A stretch of DNA of 44,303 bases from Streptomyces sp. DI166 (GCF_900091315.1 NZ_FLSP01000074.1:1-44303); one strand, 5' to 3'. Positions 25,796-32,800 are shown, numbered from the stretch's first letter. The notes: a model not told the origin generated them from the sequence alone. Numbers and translations are program-made.

Positions 25796-26959
25796 CTACG
25801 ACAGGCCCGCCGCGCGTGCCCGTTCCACCGCCGGGCCGATGGCCTTGGCCAGGGCCTCGATGTCGGCCTCCGTGGAGGTGTGGCCGAGGGAGAAGCGGAG
25901 GGTGCCGCGGGCCAGGTCCGGGTCGGTGCCGGTGGCGAGCAGGACGTGGCTGGGCTGGGCCACTCCGGCGGTGCAGGCGGAGCCGGTGGAGCACTCGATG
26001 CCCTGCGCGTCCAGCAGGAGCAGCAGGGAGTCGCCCTCGCAGCCGGGGAACATGAAGTGGGCGTTGGCCGGGAGCCGGTCCACCGGGTCGCCGCCGAGGA
26101 TCGCGTCGGGGACGGCCGCGCGGACCGCCTCGACCAGGTCGTCGCGCAGGGCGCCGATCTCCCGCGCGAACCACTCGCGCTGCTCGGCCGCGAGCCGTCC
26201 GGCCACGGCGAAGGAGGCGGTGGCGGGGACGTCGAGGGTGCCGGAGCGGACCTGGCGCTCCTGGCCGCCGCCGTGCAGGACGGGCACCGGGGTGTGGTCG
26301 CGGCCAAGGATCAGCGCGCCAATGCCGTAGGGGCCGCCGATCTTGTGGCCGGACACCGTCATCGCGGCGAGCCCGGAGGCGGCGAAGTCGACGTCGAGCT
26401 GCCCGAAGGCCTGGACCGCGTCGGCGTGCAGCGGGATGCCGAACTCGGCGGCGGTCTCGGCGAGTTCGCGGACCGGCATGACGGTGCCGATCTCGTTGTT
26501 GGCCCACATGACGGTGGCCAGGGCGACATCGTCGGGGTTGCGGGCGATGGCCTCGCGCAGCGCCTCGGGGTGGACCCTGCCGTACTCGTCGACCGGGAGG
26601 TACTCGACGGTGGCGCCCTCGTGCTCGCCGAGCCAGTGGACGGCGTCGAGGACGGCGTGGTGCTCGACGGGCGAGGCCAGCACCCGGGTGCGGGCCGGGT
26701 CGGCGTCCCGGCGTGACCAGTACAGGCCCTTGACGGCGAGGTTGTCGGCCTCGGTGCCGCCGGAGGTGAGCACCACCTCGCTGGGCCGCGCGCCGAGGGC
26801 CTCGGCGAGGGTCTCGCGGGATTCCTCGACCGTACGGCGGGCGCGGCGCCCGGACGCGTGCAGGGAGGAGGCGTTGCCGGTGACGCTCAGGTGCGCGGCG
26901 AGCGCCTCGACCGCCTCGGGAAGCATCGGGGTGGTCGCGGCGTGGTCGAGGTAAGCCAT
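25796..26959 (-). CDS. cysteine desulfurase (IscS/NifS family)
   Basis: A 387-residue class V aminotransferase-fold desulfurase. It uses pyridoxal phosphate to split cysteine to alanine and an enzyme-bound persulfide. The opening YLDHAATTPMLPEAVEAL is characteristic. PLP Lys206 is in TVSGHKIGGP, and the persulfide cysteine is Cys329 in ECSTGSACTAG, on the long IscS-like loop. His101 in SPVEHHAVL stacks on the cofactor. The likely acceptor is MnmA, encoded about 0.8 kb away on the same strand with the amidase gene between on the other strand. The Fe-S and molybdopterin pathways could also draw on it. The promoter region downstream of the DUF4190 gene has a 20-bp palindrome. Confidence 0.95.
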   Translation of the reverse strand: MAYLDHAATTPMLPEAVEALAAHLSVTGNASSLHASGRRARRTVEESRETLAEALGARPSEVVLTSGGTEADNLAVKGLYWSRRDADPARTRVLASPVEHHAVLDAVHWLGEHEGATVEYLPVDEYGRVHPEALREAIARNPDDVALATVMWANNEIGTVMPVRELAETAAEFGIPLHADAVQAFGQLDVDFAASGLAAMTVSGHKIGGPYGIGALILGRDHTPVPVLHGGGQERQVRSGTLDVPATASFAVAGRLAAEQREWFAREIGALRDDLVEAVRAAVPDAILGGDPVDRLPANAHFMFPGCEGDSLLLLLDAQGIECSTGSACTAGVAQPSHVLLATGTDPDLARGTLRFSLGHTSTEADIEALAKAIGPAVERARAAGLS

Positions 26960-27011
26960 GGTGAGCTGATTCTACGGGCCTGTCCGGTTGCCGCGAGGAC
27001 GGGCTCCGGCC

Positions 27012-27031
27012 GTTCCGGACGCGTCCGGAAC
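27012..27031. terminator. perfect 20-bp palindrome after the DUF4190 gene
   Basis: GTTCCGGACGCGTCCGGAAC at 27012-27031 is self-complementary over its full length. It lies five bases past the DUF4190 stop codon on the minus strand and about 50 bp before the cysteine desulfurase ATG. Terminator is the simplest reading; an operator for the desulfurase is also possible. Confidence 0.5.
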
Positions 27032-27035
27032 CGGC

Positions 27036-27308
27036 TCAGAAGCTCCAGGACACCGTGTTGTCCATCTGCATGAACGTCAGCAGGACCACCAGGTCGGCGA
27101 TGCCCAGGCCGAGGCCCAGGTAGGCGCGGCCGGGCCGGGCGGTGCCCCGCCACAGGGCGACCGCGGCCAGCACGATCGCGATGGGGCCGAGGACGACGTT
27201 GAGGACGAGCAGGCCGACCAGGCCGAGGATGAAGGACGCGACGGCCATGCCGTCGGCGTCGCGGGTGAACTGGCGTTGGCCGGTGGTCGGGGCGGTGAGG
27301 TGCAGCAT
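27036..27308 (-). CDS. small DUF4190-type membrane protein
   Basis: A 90-residue protein starting MLHLTAPTTGQRQFTRDADG. Residues after about 20 form the DUF4190 pattern: GMAVASFILGLVGLLVLNVVLGPIAIVLAAVALWRG, then the linker TARPGRAYLGLGLGIADLVVLLTF. Two membrane spans. GGGAG lies eight bases before the ATG. Members are small actinobacterial membrane proteins of unknown function. It follows the 50-residue membrane protein gene by 62 bp, separated by a hairpin, and both are read away from the TetR gene at 27658, which probably controls them. Confidence 0.82.
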   Translation of the reverse strand: MLHLTAPTTGQRQFTRDADGMAVASFILGLVGLLVLNVVLGPIAIVLAAVALWRGTARPGRAYLGLGLGIADLVVLLTFMQMDNTVSWSF

Positions 27309-27347
27309 GCGGTCGACTCCCTGTGCGGTCGATGGGCGGTGATCGGG

Positions 27348-27372
27348 GACCGCGGTCCGAGGGACCGCGGTC
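27348..27372 (-). terminator. hairpin between the two small membrane protein genes
   Basis: GACCGCGGTCC and GGACCGCGGTC pair perfectly over 11 bp around a three-base loop, and both arms contain the palindrome GACCGCGGTC. It overlaps the stop codon of the 50-residue protein gene. It may reduce read-through or protect the upstream mRNA. Confidence 0.45.
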
Positions 27373-27523
27373 AGTGGCGGCGGGCGTGGCGCTCGCGGAC
27401 GGCGAAGACGCTCAGCCAGGCGGCGATGATCACGGCGGTCACGACCGTGAAGCCGAGCGGCGCGTGGGCCACGGTGCCCAGGACGACGCCCAGCAGCAGG
27501 AGCGCGGCGACGAGGAACAGCAT
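27371..27523 (-). CDS. 50-residue membrane protein
   Basis: A very short protein, MLFLVAALLLLGVVLGTVAH then APLGFTVVTAVIIAAWLSVFAVRERHARRH. It has two hydrophobic segments with a basic C-terminal end, so both ends are likely cytoplasmic. The start is set by a strong GGAGGGGG seven bases upstream; the longer in-frame extension includes the operator region and is rejected. Co-directional with the DUF4190 gene and divergent from the TetR gene. No family recognised; it could be a small stress or transport accessory protein (speculative). Confidence 0.7.
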   Translation of the reverse strand: MLFLVAALLLLGVVLGTVAHAPLGFTVVTAVIIAAWLSVFAVRERHARRH

Positions 27524-27581
27524 GGGATGGGATCCCCCTCCGAGATGCGTCTCGCGATGTTTCGGTGAACGGTTGTAGTAA

Positions 27582-27594
27582 CAGTTGTTCACTG
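27582..27594. promoter_or_regulatory. operator-like site 1 (CAGTTGTTCACTG)
   Basis: This 13-bp near-palindrome (arms CAGTT/CACTG, one mismatch) closely matches site 2 at 27639. It lies at the predicted transcription start of the small membrane protein genes, so a bound repressor would block RNA polymerase. Binding by the neighbouring TetR protein is inferred from location and similarity of the two sites. Confidence 0.55.
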
Positions 27595-27601
27595 ACTGCC
27601 G

Positions 27602-27628
27602 AGTCTAGCGTGCCCAACGGCTTTTCAA
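27602..27628 (-). promoter_or_regulatory. promoter of the small membrane protein genes
   Basis: On the minus strand TTGAAA (27628-27623) and TAGACT (27607-27602) are spaced by 15 bp. The -10 is a strong match to Streptomyces housekeeping promoters; the spacing is a little short. The transcript would start within operator site 1. Confidence 0.5.
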
Positions 27629-27638
27629 TTCCGGAGAA

Positions 27639-27651
27639 CAGTTGTTAACTG
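27639..27651. promoter_or_regulatory. operator-like site 2 (CAGTTGTTAACTG)
   Basis: A perfect dyad with arms CAGTT and AACTG and centre GTT, seven bases before the TetR start codon. TTAACT inside it could be the -10 of a leaderless TetR transcript that starts at the ATG, which would give tight autoregulation. The twin at 27582 differs at one base. Confidence 0.6.
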
Positions 27652-27657
27652 CATGGC

Positions 27658-28287
27658 ATGAGTCACACCCTCGGCATCCGGCAGGCACAGAAGCAGAAGA
27701 CCCGACAGGCGCTCCTGGACGCCGCGTTGGGGCTGCTGGAGGGGCAGAGCCTGAGCAGTCTGGGCCTGCGCGAGGTCACCCGCGCCGTCGGCGTCGCCCC
27801 CACCGCGTTCTACCGGCACTTCCGCTCCACCGCCGACCTCGGTGTCGCGCTCGTCGAGGAGGCGCTCGGCAGCCTGCACGCGATGATCCGCGTCACCGTC
27901 TCCGCCGACGGCACCCCCGACGAACGCATAGCCCGCGCCGTCGAGTTGATCGCCGGCCATGTCGCCGCGCACCCGGCCCACGTCCGCTTCATCGCCCGCG
28001 AGCGGCACGGCGGCGTACGGCCCGTGCGCGAGGCCATCCAGGACCAACTCGCCCGGTTCGGCGAGGAGGTCAAGCGCGAACTCGCCAAGGACCCGCTCTC
28101 GCGGGGCTGGAGCGACGACGACCTGCTGATGCTGGCCAACCTCTACGTCGACCAGATGCTCATCACCGCCTCGCTGTTCCTGGACACCCTGGAGAAGGGC
28201 GCGCAGGACCAGCGGGACGAGGTGGTCCGGATCACCACCCGGCGCCTGCGGCTCATCAGCATCGGCCGGCAGCACTGGCTGGACTGA
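27658..28287 (+). CDS. TetR family transcriptional regulator (FabR-like)
   Basis: A 209-residue TetR regulator. The HTH is near the N-terminus: RQALLDAALGLLEGQSLSSL, then LREVTRAVGVAPTAFYRHFRSTADLG, including the FabR-type PTAFYRHF. The large C-terminal domain (HVAAHPAHVRFIARERHGG) resembles FabR-like regulators that sense acyl groups. No ribosome binding site is seen before the ATG, which would fit a leaderless message. Two matching dyads in the upstream region suggest that it represses itself and the divergent small membrane protein genes. The ligand is unknown. Confidence 0.93.
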   Translation: MSHTLGIRQAQKQKTRQALLDAALGLLEGQSLSSLGLREVTRAVGVAPTAFYRHFRSTADLGVALVEEALGSLHAMIRVTVSADGTPDERIARAVELIAGHVAAHPAHVRFIARERHGGVRPVREAIQDQLARFGEEVKRELAKDPLSRGWSDDDLLMLANLYVDQMLITASLFLDTLEKGAQDQRDEVVRITTRRLRLISIGRQHWLD

Positions 28288-28379
28288 CGGCCACTCGGCC
28301 GCCCACCCCACCACGGACGCGGGCCGTTGACGCGCCGGAACAGCCCGGCCCGTCGGCCCCGGACCGCGACACGGAAGAC

Positions 28380-28402
28380 GCCGGGGCGTTCGCCGCCCCG
28401 GC
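28380..28402. terminator. hairpin downstream of the TetR gene
   Basis: GCCGGGGCG and CGCCCCGGC pair perfectly over nine bases with a five-base loop. It lies about 90 bases after the TetR stop codon, on the side of the convergent intergenic region nearest to it. Confidence 0.5.
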
Positions 28403-28421
28403 GCCACAACTCATGGAAAAG

Positions 28422-28458
28422 ACCCGCCCGGCGCCGACACTTCCGGCGCCCGGCGGGT
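28422..28458. terminator. long hairpin between TetR and thioesterase genes
   Basis: ACCCGCCCGGCGCCG pairs with CGGCGCCCGGCGGGT over 15 bp with one mismatch, loop ACACTTC. It lies 19 bases past the thioesterase stop on the minus strand and should end both convergent transcripts. Confidence 0.7.
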
Positions 28459-28477
28459 ACGGAGGTTTCGGCGGCCG

Positions 28478-29329
28478 TCAGCCGAGCCGCACCCGCGCGA
28501 GCTGGCGGGACTGGGCCACCAGCCGGTCCGCGCTGTCCCAGACCTCCGCGTCCTCCTCCAGGAAGCCGCCGGCCAGATTGCGGGTGGTGATCGCCACCCG
28601 CAGCGGCCCCGGGGCGGGACGGCTGCGGACGTGGACCGTCAGTTCCACCGTGGGGACCCAGCCCTTGATGCCGAGCTCGAAGGCGGTCGGGGGCAGCGCG
28701 TCCACCGCGAGCAGCAGGGAGAACGGGTCCGGGTCCCGACCGTCGGCCAGGCCGAACCAGGCCCGCATCTCGCCCTTGCCGGACGGCGCGCCCAGGGCCC
28801 AGCCCAGGGTCGCCGGGTCCAGCTTGAGCATCAGCCGGTCGGTGATGGCCGAGCTGCCGGGGATCGGGGCGGGGCTGTCGTCAGGACCGAAGCACTGGTC
28901 CATCGGCGGGATCGCGGGCGGGCGCGCCGTGGTGCGGACGTCGTCCGGGAGCGTGTCGAGGTCGCCGTAGGAGGCGAGGACGCGGATGCGTTCGACCTCC
29001 CGGCCCTGCTCGTCGTACTGGAAGAGGGACGCCTGGCCGGTCGACAGGGAGCGGCCGGTGCGGATCACGGAGGTGCGCACGACGGCCGGGCCGGGCTGGG
29101 ACGCGGTCAGGTAGTGCGCGGAGATGGTGAACGGGTCGGCGTGCGGCAGGGCGTCGGCGAGCGCGCGGCCCAGGACCGCCAGCAGATAACCGCCGTTGAC
29201 GGCGCTGATGATGGTCCAGCCGGCGGAGAGGTCGATGTCGTAGACCCCGGGCTCGCGCCGGGTGAGCGCGGTGTCGCGGTCGAACTCGCTGTCTCCGATG
29301 GTGGCCTGCGTGAACGCTGCTTCTGGCAT
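28478..29329 (-). CDS. thioesterase family protein (double hotdog)
   Basis: A 283-residue protein of the acyl-CoA thioesterase type with two hotdog folds. The N-terminal half has SAGWTIISAVNGGYLLAVLGRAL and SAHYLTASQPGPAVVRTSVIRTGRSLSTGQASLFQ; the C-terminal half has PTAFELGIKGWVPTVELTVHVR and LEEDAEVWDSADRLVAQSRQLA. Members (DUF4442/4HBT_3-like) hydrolyse fatty acyl-CoA thioesters; the true substrate is unknown. The ATG MPEAAFTQATIGD has no good ribosome binding site. An 18-bp dyad (AGCTAC/GTAGCT) at 29350-29367 lies 21 bases upstream. The long open frame beyond the start runs antisense to the MFS remnant and is not coding. Confidence 0.86.
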   Translation of the reverse strand: MPEAAFTQATIGDSEFDRDTALTRREPGVYDIDLSAGWTIISAVNGGYLLAVLGRALADALPHADPFTISAHYLTASQPGPAVVRTSVIRTGRSLSTGQASLFQYDEQGREVERIRVLASYGDLDTLPDDVRTTARPPAIPPMDQCFGPDDSPAPIPGSSAITDRLMLKLDPATLGWALGAPSGKGEMRAWFGLADGRDPDPFSLLLAVDALPPTAFELGIKGWVPTVELTVHVRSRPAPGPLRVAITTRNLAGGFLEEDAEVWDSADRLVAQSRQLARVRLG

Positions 29330-29349
29330 GGATGAACGGTACAACAGGT

Positions 29350-29367
29350 AGCTACTAAGCGGTAGCT
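29350..29367. promoter_or_regulatory. candidate operator upstream of the thioesterase gene
   Basis: AGCTAC and GTAGCT form perfect six-base arms around TAAGCG. It lies in the promoter region of the thioesterase and ahead of the MFS remnant. The size is typical of a MarR or HxlR-type site; the regulator is not encoded next to it. Confidence 0.4.
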
Positions 29368-29384
29368 TTCCCACCTCTAGAACT

Positions 29385-29690
29385 GAGCGCCCGCTTTCCT
29401 GGTGACCGCGCTCGGCCCCGGATGGGGTGCCCCGGCCGTCGCCGCGGTGTCCGTCGTCTGCACCCTGGGCGAGATCGTCTACGCCGGAAGCGCCACCGCG
29501 CTGGTCACCGCCCTCGCCCCGGCCCCTGTGCTGGGGCGGGCCCTGGCCCGCTTCGAACTGTCCACCGGCTTCGGGCTCGCGGTCTCCCTCATGGCCATCA
29601 CCGCACTCGCGCCGCACGGCCCCGGCGCCCTGTGGGGCGGCCTCGCCACGGCGACCCTGCTGTCGGCGGGCGCCGTGGCGAAAGAAGGGG
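29385..29690 (+). pseudogene. 3' fragment of an MFS transporter
   Basis: Only the last part of a major facilitator transporter is left. The recognisable sequence runs from about GWGAPAVAAVSVVCTLGEIVYA, through LVTALAPAPVLGRALARFELSTGFGLAVSLMAI, to LAPHGPGALWGGLATATLLSAGAVA. Those pieces match the final two or three membrane spans of drug-efflux type MFS proteins. The in-frame TGA at 29384 cuts off any longer N-terminus, and the C-terminus runs straight into the end of the convergent TRIC gene. A complete MFS protein has about 400 residues, so this is a remnant. The neighbouring dyad may be a relic of its regulation. Confidence 0.7.
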
Positions 29691-29693
29691 GAA

Positions 29694-30353
29694 CTACTCC
29701 TCCTCCCGCACCGTCGAGCGCCTGTTCCAGGCCCGTGGCGCCCGCCAGTGGTAGCGCATCGCCAGCAGGCGCAGCACGAAGGCCGTGACGACCGCGAGGC
29801 CGCTGGTGACGGGGTTGAGGGCGTCGTAGCGGATGCACAGGGCGACCATGATGGCGCCGACCATCGCCGGGACCGCGTACAGGTCGCGGTCCCAGCGCAG
29901 CAGCGAGGGCACCTCGTTGGCGAGCACGTCGCGCAGCACGCCGCCGCCGACCGCGGTGGCCAGACCCAGGGCGGCGGAGGCGGTGAGGTTCAGGCCGTAG
30001 TCGTACGCCTTGGTCGTGCCGGTGACGGCGAACAGGCCGAGGCCGGCCGCGTCGAAGACGTTCACCCCGGTCTGGATGCGCTCCACGTGCGGGTGCAGGA
30101 AGACCACCAGGAGCGCGGCGAGCATCGGGGTCAGGAAGTACCCGAGGTCGGTGAAGGCGGCGGGCGGTACAGCGCCGATCACCAGGTCGCGGAAGAGTCC
30201 GCCGCCCAGGGCGGTGACCTCGGCGAGGACGGCGATGCCGAAGACGTCGAAGTTCTTGCGGACGGCCAGCAGCGCGCCGGAGATGGCGAAGACGAAGATG
30301 CCGATCAGGTCGAGCGTATGCTGCACGGACGGGGTGAACAGTTGCTGGAGCAC
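29694..30353 (-). CDS. trimeric intracellular cation (TRIC) channel / UPF0126 membrane protein
   Basis: About 219 residues. Two UPF0126 repeats of three spans each, with the glycine-rich pore motifs: VTALGGGLFRDLVIGAVPPAAF in the first half and TAVGGGVLRDVLANEVPSLLRW in the second, the hallmark of prokaryotic TRIC channels. They pass monovalent cations across the membrane. The start is uncertain: an ATG at 30392 sits inside the loop of a 21-bp hairpin and is unlikely, so the GTG at 30353 (VLQQLFTPSVQHT) is used. It has no spaced ribosome binding site, only a GGG next to it. It follows the peptide transporter genes on the same strand, beyond the hairpin. Confidence 0.88.
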   Translation of the reverse strand: MLQQLFTPSVQHTLDLIGIFVFAISGALLAVRKNFDVFGIAVLAEVTALGGGLFRDLVIGAVPPAAFTDLGYFLTPMLAALLVVFLHPHVERIQTGVNVFDAAGLGLFAVTGTTKAYDYGLNLTASAALGLATAVGGGVLRDVLANEVPSLLRWDRDLYAVPAMVGAIMVALCIRYDALNPVTSGLAVVTAFVLRLLAMRYHWRAPRAWNRRSTVREEE

Positions 30354-30367
30354 CCCTATATTCTTAC

Positions 30368-30416
30368 CCAAGAACAAGCCCCCGCCTTTCATTGCAAGGC
30401 GGGGGCTTGTTCTTGG
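30368..30416 (-). terminator. 21-bp perfect hairpin after the peptide transporter operon
   Basis: Two 21-base arms (30368-30388 and 30396-30416) pair perfectly around a seven-base loop. The stem holds CCAAGAACAAG and CCCCCGCC on one side. It starts 15 bases after the oppF/dppF stop codon and ends 14 bases before the TRIC start. The strength and lack of T tract suggest a Streptomyces-type terminator. Confidence 0.85.
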
Positions 30417-30431
30417 CTTGAGGACTTAACC

Positions 30432-31706
30432 CTACTTGTCGGTGGACTCCGGCTCGTCGGAGGTCTTGGAGACCCCGTCGGAGGTCTTCGAGACCCCGTC
30501 GGAGGTCTTGGAGACCTCCTCGGAAGCGGGCTCGGCGTGCGCCTTGACCTCCGCGGCCACCGCCGCCGACGTCTCCGCCGACTCCGCCAGTACCTCGTCG
30601 GCGACCAGCTCGGCCGCCTCCTTCGCGGCGGTCAGCAGCACCGTGTCCTGCGGGGCCTGGTCCTCGAAGCTCTCCGGGTGGTGGCAGGCGACCTGCTGGC
30701 CCGGACGCAGCTCCAGCAGCGGCGGCTCGGTGGTCTTGCAGATCTCCGTCGCCTTCCAGCACCGCGTGTGGAAGCGGCAGCCGGGCGGCGGCGCGATCGG
30801 CGAGGGCACGTCACCGCGGAGCAGGATGCGCTCGCTCTTGGCACCCCGGCGCCGCGGGTCCGGCACCGGCACCGCGGACATCAGGGCCTTGGTGTACGGG
30901 TGCATGGGGGACTCGTACAGCGAGGTCCGGTCGGCCAGCTCGACGATCTTGCCGAGGTACATCACCGCGATCCGGTCCGAGACGTGCCGGACGACCGACA
31001 GGTCGTGCGCGATGATCACGTAGGTCAGGCCCAGCTCCTGCTGGAGGTCGTCCATCAGGTTCACGACCTGGGCCTGGATCGACACGTCGAGCGCGGAGAC
31101 CGGCTCGTCGGCGACGACCAGCTTCGGCTTGAGCGCGAGCGCGCGGGCGATGCCGATGCGCTGGCGCTGACCGCCGGAGAACTCGTGCGGGTAGCGGTTG
31201 TAGTGCTCGGGGCTCAGACCGACGAGCTCCAGCAGGCGCTGGACCTCCTTCTTCACCCCGCCCTCGGGCTCGACGCCCTGGAGCCGGAACGGCGCCGAGA
31301 CGATCGAGCCGATGGTGTGCCGGGGGTTCAGGGACCCGTACGGGTCCTGGAAGATCATCTGGATGTCCCGCCGCAGCGGGCGCATCCCGGCCGTGTTCAG
31401 CCGCGTGATGTCCTTGCCCTCGAAGTGGATCGAGCCGCCCGTCGGGTCCTGAAGCCGGGTGATGACCCGGCCCATGGTCGACTTGCCGCAGCCCGACTCA
31501 CCGACCACGCCGAGCGTCTCGCCGCGGCGCACCTCGAAGTCGATGCCGTCGACGGCCTTGACCGCGCCGACCTGGCGCTGGAGCACGCCCTTGCGGATCG
31601 GGAAGTGCTTCTGCAGGCCCTGGACCTTCAGCAGCACGTCGTTCTCCGCCTCGGGGGCCGAGGCCTGCGCCGGGACGGTCACGTCCGATTTCTTGGTTTC
31701 ACTCAC
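30432..31706 (-). CDS. oligopeptide/dipeptide ABC transporter ATPase (DppF/OppF type) with acidic repeat tail
   Basis: A 424-residue ABC ATPase, longer than the usual 320-350. Walker A is VVGESGCGKSTMGR, the signature is FSGGQRQRIGIARAL, Walker B is LVVADEPVSALD, and the peptide-family C-terminal cysteine motif (oligo_HPY) is GCRFHTRCWKATEIC. It energises peptide import together with the DppD-like subunit. After about residue 345 comes a Glu/Ala/Thr-rich tail that ends in three heptads, VSKTSDG, VSKTSDG and VSKTSDE (398-418). The GTG start overlaps the DppD stop in a GTGA, which argues for coupled translation. The tail lacks hydrophobic segments and is expected to be disordered in the cytoplasm. 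Confidence 0.93.
   Translation of the reverse strand: MSETKKSDVTVPAQASAPEAENDVLLKVQGLQKHFPIRKGVLQRQVGAVKAVDGIDFEVRRGETLGVVGESGCGKSTMGRVITRLQDPTGGSIHFEGKDITRLNTAGMRPLRRDIQMIFQDPYGSLNPRHTIGSIVSAPFRLQGVEPEGGVKKEVQRLLELVGLSPEHYNRYPHEFSGGQRQRIGIARALALKPKLVVADEPVSALDVSIQAQVVNLMDDLQQELGLTYVIIAHDLSVVRHVSDRIAVMYLGKIVELADRTSLYESPMHPYTKALMSAVPVPDPRRRGAKSERILLRGDVPSPIAPPPGCRFHTRCWKATEICKTTEPPLLELRPGQQVACHHPESFEDQAPQDTVLLTAAKEAAELVADEVLAESAETSAAVAAEVKAHAEPASEEVSKTSDGVSKTSDGVSKTSDEPESTDK
30453..30515. repeat. three tandem 21-bp units coding VSKTSD(G/E)
   Basis: Three 21-bp copies in frame encode heptads VSKTSDG, VSKTSDG and VSKTSDE. The unit at 30501-30519 also forms a hairpin (GGAGGTCT, loop TGG, AGACCTCC). 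Unit count may vary by slippage. Confidence 0.88.
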
Positions 31707-32800
31707 AGCTTCGGCGCAATCTCTTCGGTCCAGATCCGCGTACGGTCCTCGGGCGAGAGGTGGCAGGCGGAGAAGTGTCCGGTGCCGACCTGGGTCAGCT
31801 CGGGGCGCACGGTGCGGGTGACATCGCCCTTGGGGATGTCCGCGTACGGGCAGCGCGGGTGGAAGGCGCAGCCCGAGGGGACGTTGATGAGGCTCGGCGG
31901 CTGGCCCTTGACGGGGATGAGCCGCTCGGAGGTCTCCCGGTCGATACGCGGCATCGAGCCGAGCAGGCCCCAGGTGTAGGGGTGCTGCGGCTGCTCGAAG
32001 ATGTCGGCCACCGGGCCGCGCTCCACGCACCGGCCGCCGTACATCACCAGCACGTCGTCGGCGATCTCGGCGACCACACCGAGGTCGTGGGTGATCATGA
32101 CGACCGCGGAGCCGAACTCCTTCTGCAGATCACGGATCAGGTCGAGGATCTGCGCCTGGACCGTGACGTCCAGGGCGGTGGTCGGCTCGTCCGCGATGAG
32201 CAGCTCGGGGTTGTTGACCAGCGCCATCGCGATCATCGCGCGCTGGCGCATACCGCCGGAGAACTCGTGCGGGTAGTTGTCGACGCGCTTGGTGGGCTCG
32301 GGGATGCCGACCCGGTCGAGCATCTCGATCGCCCGGGTGCGGGCGACCTTCTTGCTGACGTCGTGGTGAACCCGGTACGCCTCCACGATCTGGTGACCGA
32401 TCGTGTAGTACGGGTGCATCGCGGACAGCGGGTCCTGGAAGATCATCGCCATCTCGCGGCCGCGCAGCCGGCGGACCTCGTCCGGGGCGGCGGAGACCAG
32501 CTCCTTGCCGTCCAGCCAGATCTCGCCGGAGATCTGCACGTTCTTGCCGCGCGCGCCGAGCTTGTGCAGGCCCATGACGGCGAGCGAGGTGACGGACTTG
32601 CCGGAGCCGGACTCACCGACGATGGCGAGGGTCTTGCCCTTCTCCACCTTGAAGCTGACTCCGTCGACCGACTTGACCAGGCCGTCGTCGGTCGGGAAGT
32701 GCACCTTGAGGTCGCGGACTTCGAGGAACGCGGTGGGCGCGTCGGAGGAGGCCTTCACGGGCTCCCCCACCGCGGCACCGGTCTTGGACAGTTCGGTCAC
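31703..32800 (-). CDS. oligopeptide/dipeptide ABC transporter ATPase (DppD/OppD type)
   Basis: A 365-residue ABC ATPase with Walker A VGESGSGKSVTSLAV, Q-loop MIFQDPLSAMHPYY, signature FSGGMRQRAMIAMAL, Walker B LLIADEPTTALD, H-loop MITHDLGV, and the peptide-family C-terminus GCAFHPRCPYAD. With the partner ATPase it forms the asymmetric dimer of peptide importers. The N-terminal 26 residues are polar and not conserved. Starts at GTG, overlapping the DppB stop in a GTGA, and its own stop overlaps the next GTG in the same way, so three genes are coupled. Confidence 0.96.
   Translation of the reverse strand: MTELSKTGAAVGEPVKASSDAPTAFLEVRDLKVHFPTDDGLVKSVDGVSFKVEKGKTLAIVGESGSGKSVTSLAVMGLHKLGARGKNVQISGEIWLDGKELVSAAPDEVRRLRGREMAMIFQDPLSAMHPYYTIGHQIVEAYRVHHDVSKKVARTRAIEMLDRVGIPEPTKRVDNYPHEFSGGMRQRAMIAMALVNNPELLIADEPTTALDVTVQAQILDLIRDLQKEFGSAVVMITHDLGVVAEIADDVLVMYGGRCVERGPVADIFEQPQHPYTWGLLGSMPRIDRETSERLIPVKGQPPSLINVPSGCAFHPRCPYADIPKGDVTRTVRPELTQVGTGHFSACHLSPEDRTRIWTEEIAPKL

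Noticed and set aside
29402..29788. 128-codon open frame considered as a complete small membrane protein
   Set aside because: The similarity is to the last spans of MFS transporters only, and the end runs over the TRIC gene; treated as a remnant.
30354..30392. ATG at 30392 as the TRIC start
   Set aside because: It lies in the loop of a 21-bp terminator-like hairpin, and the extra residues are coded by the stem itself.
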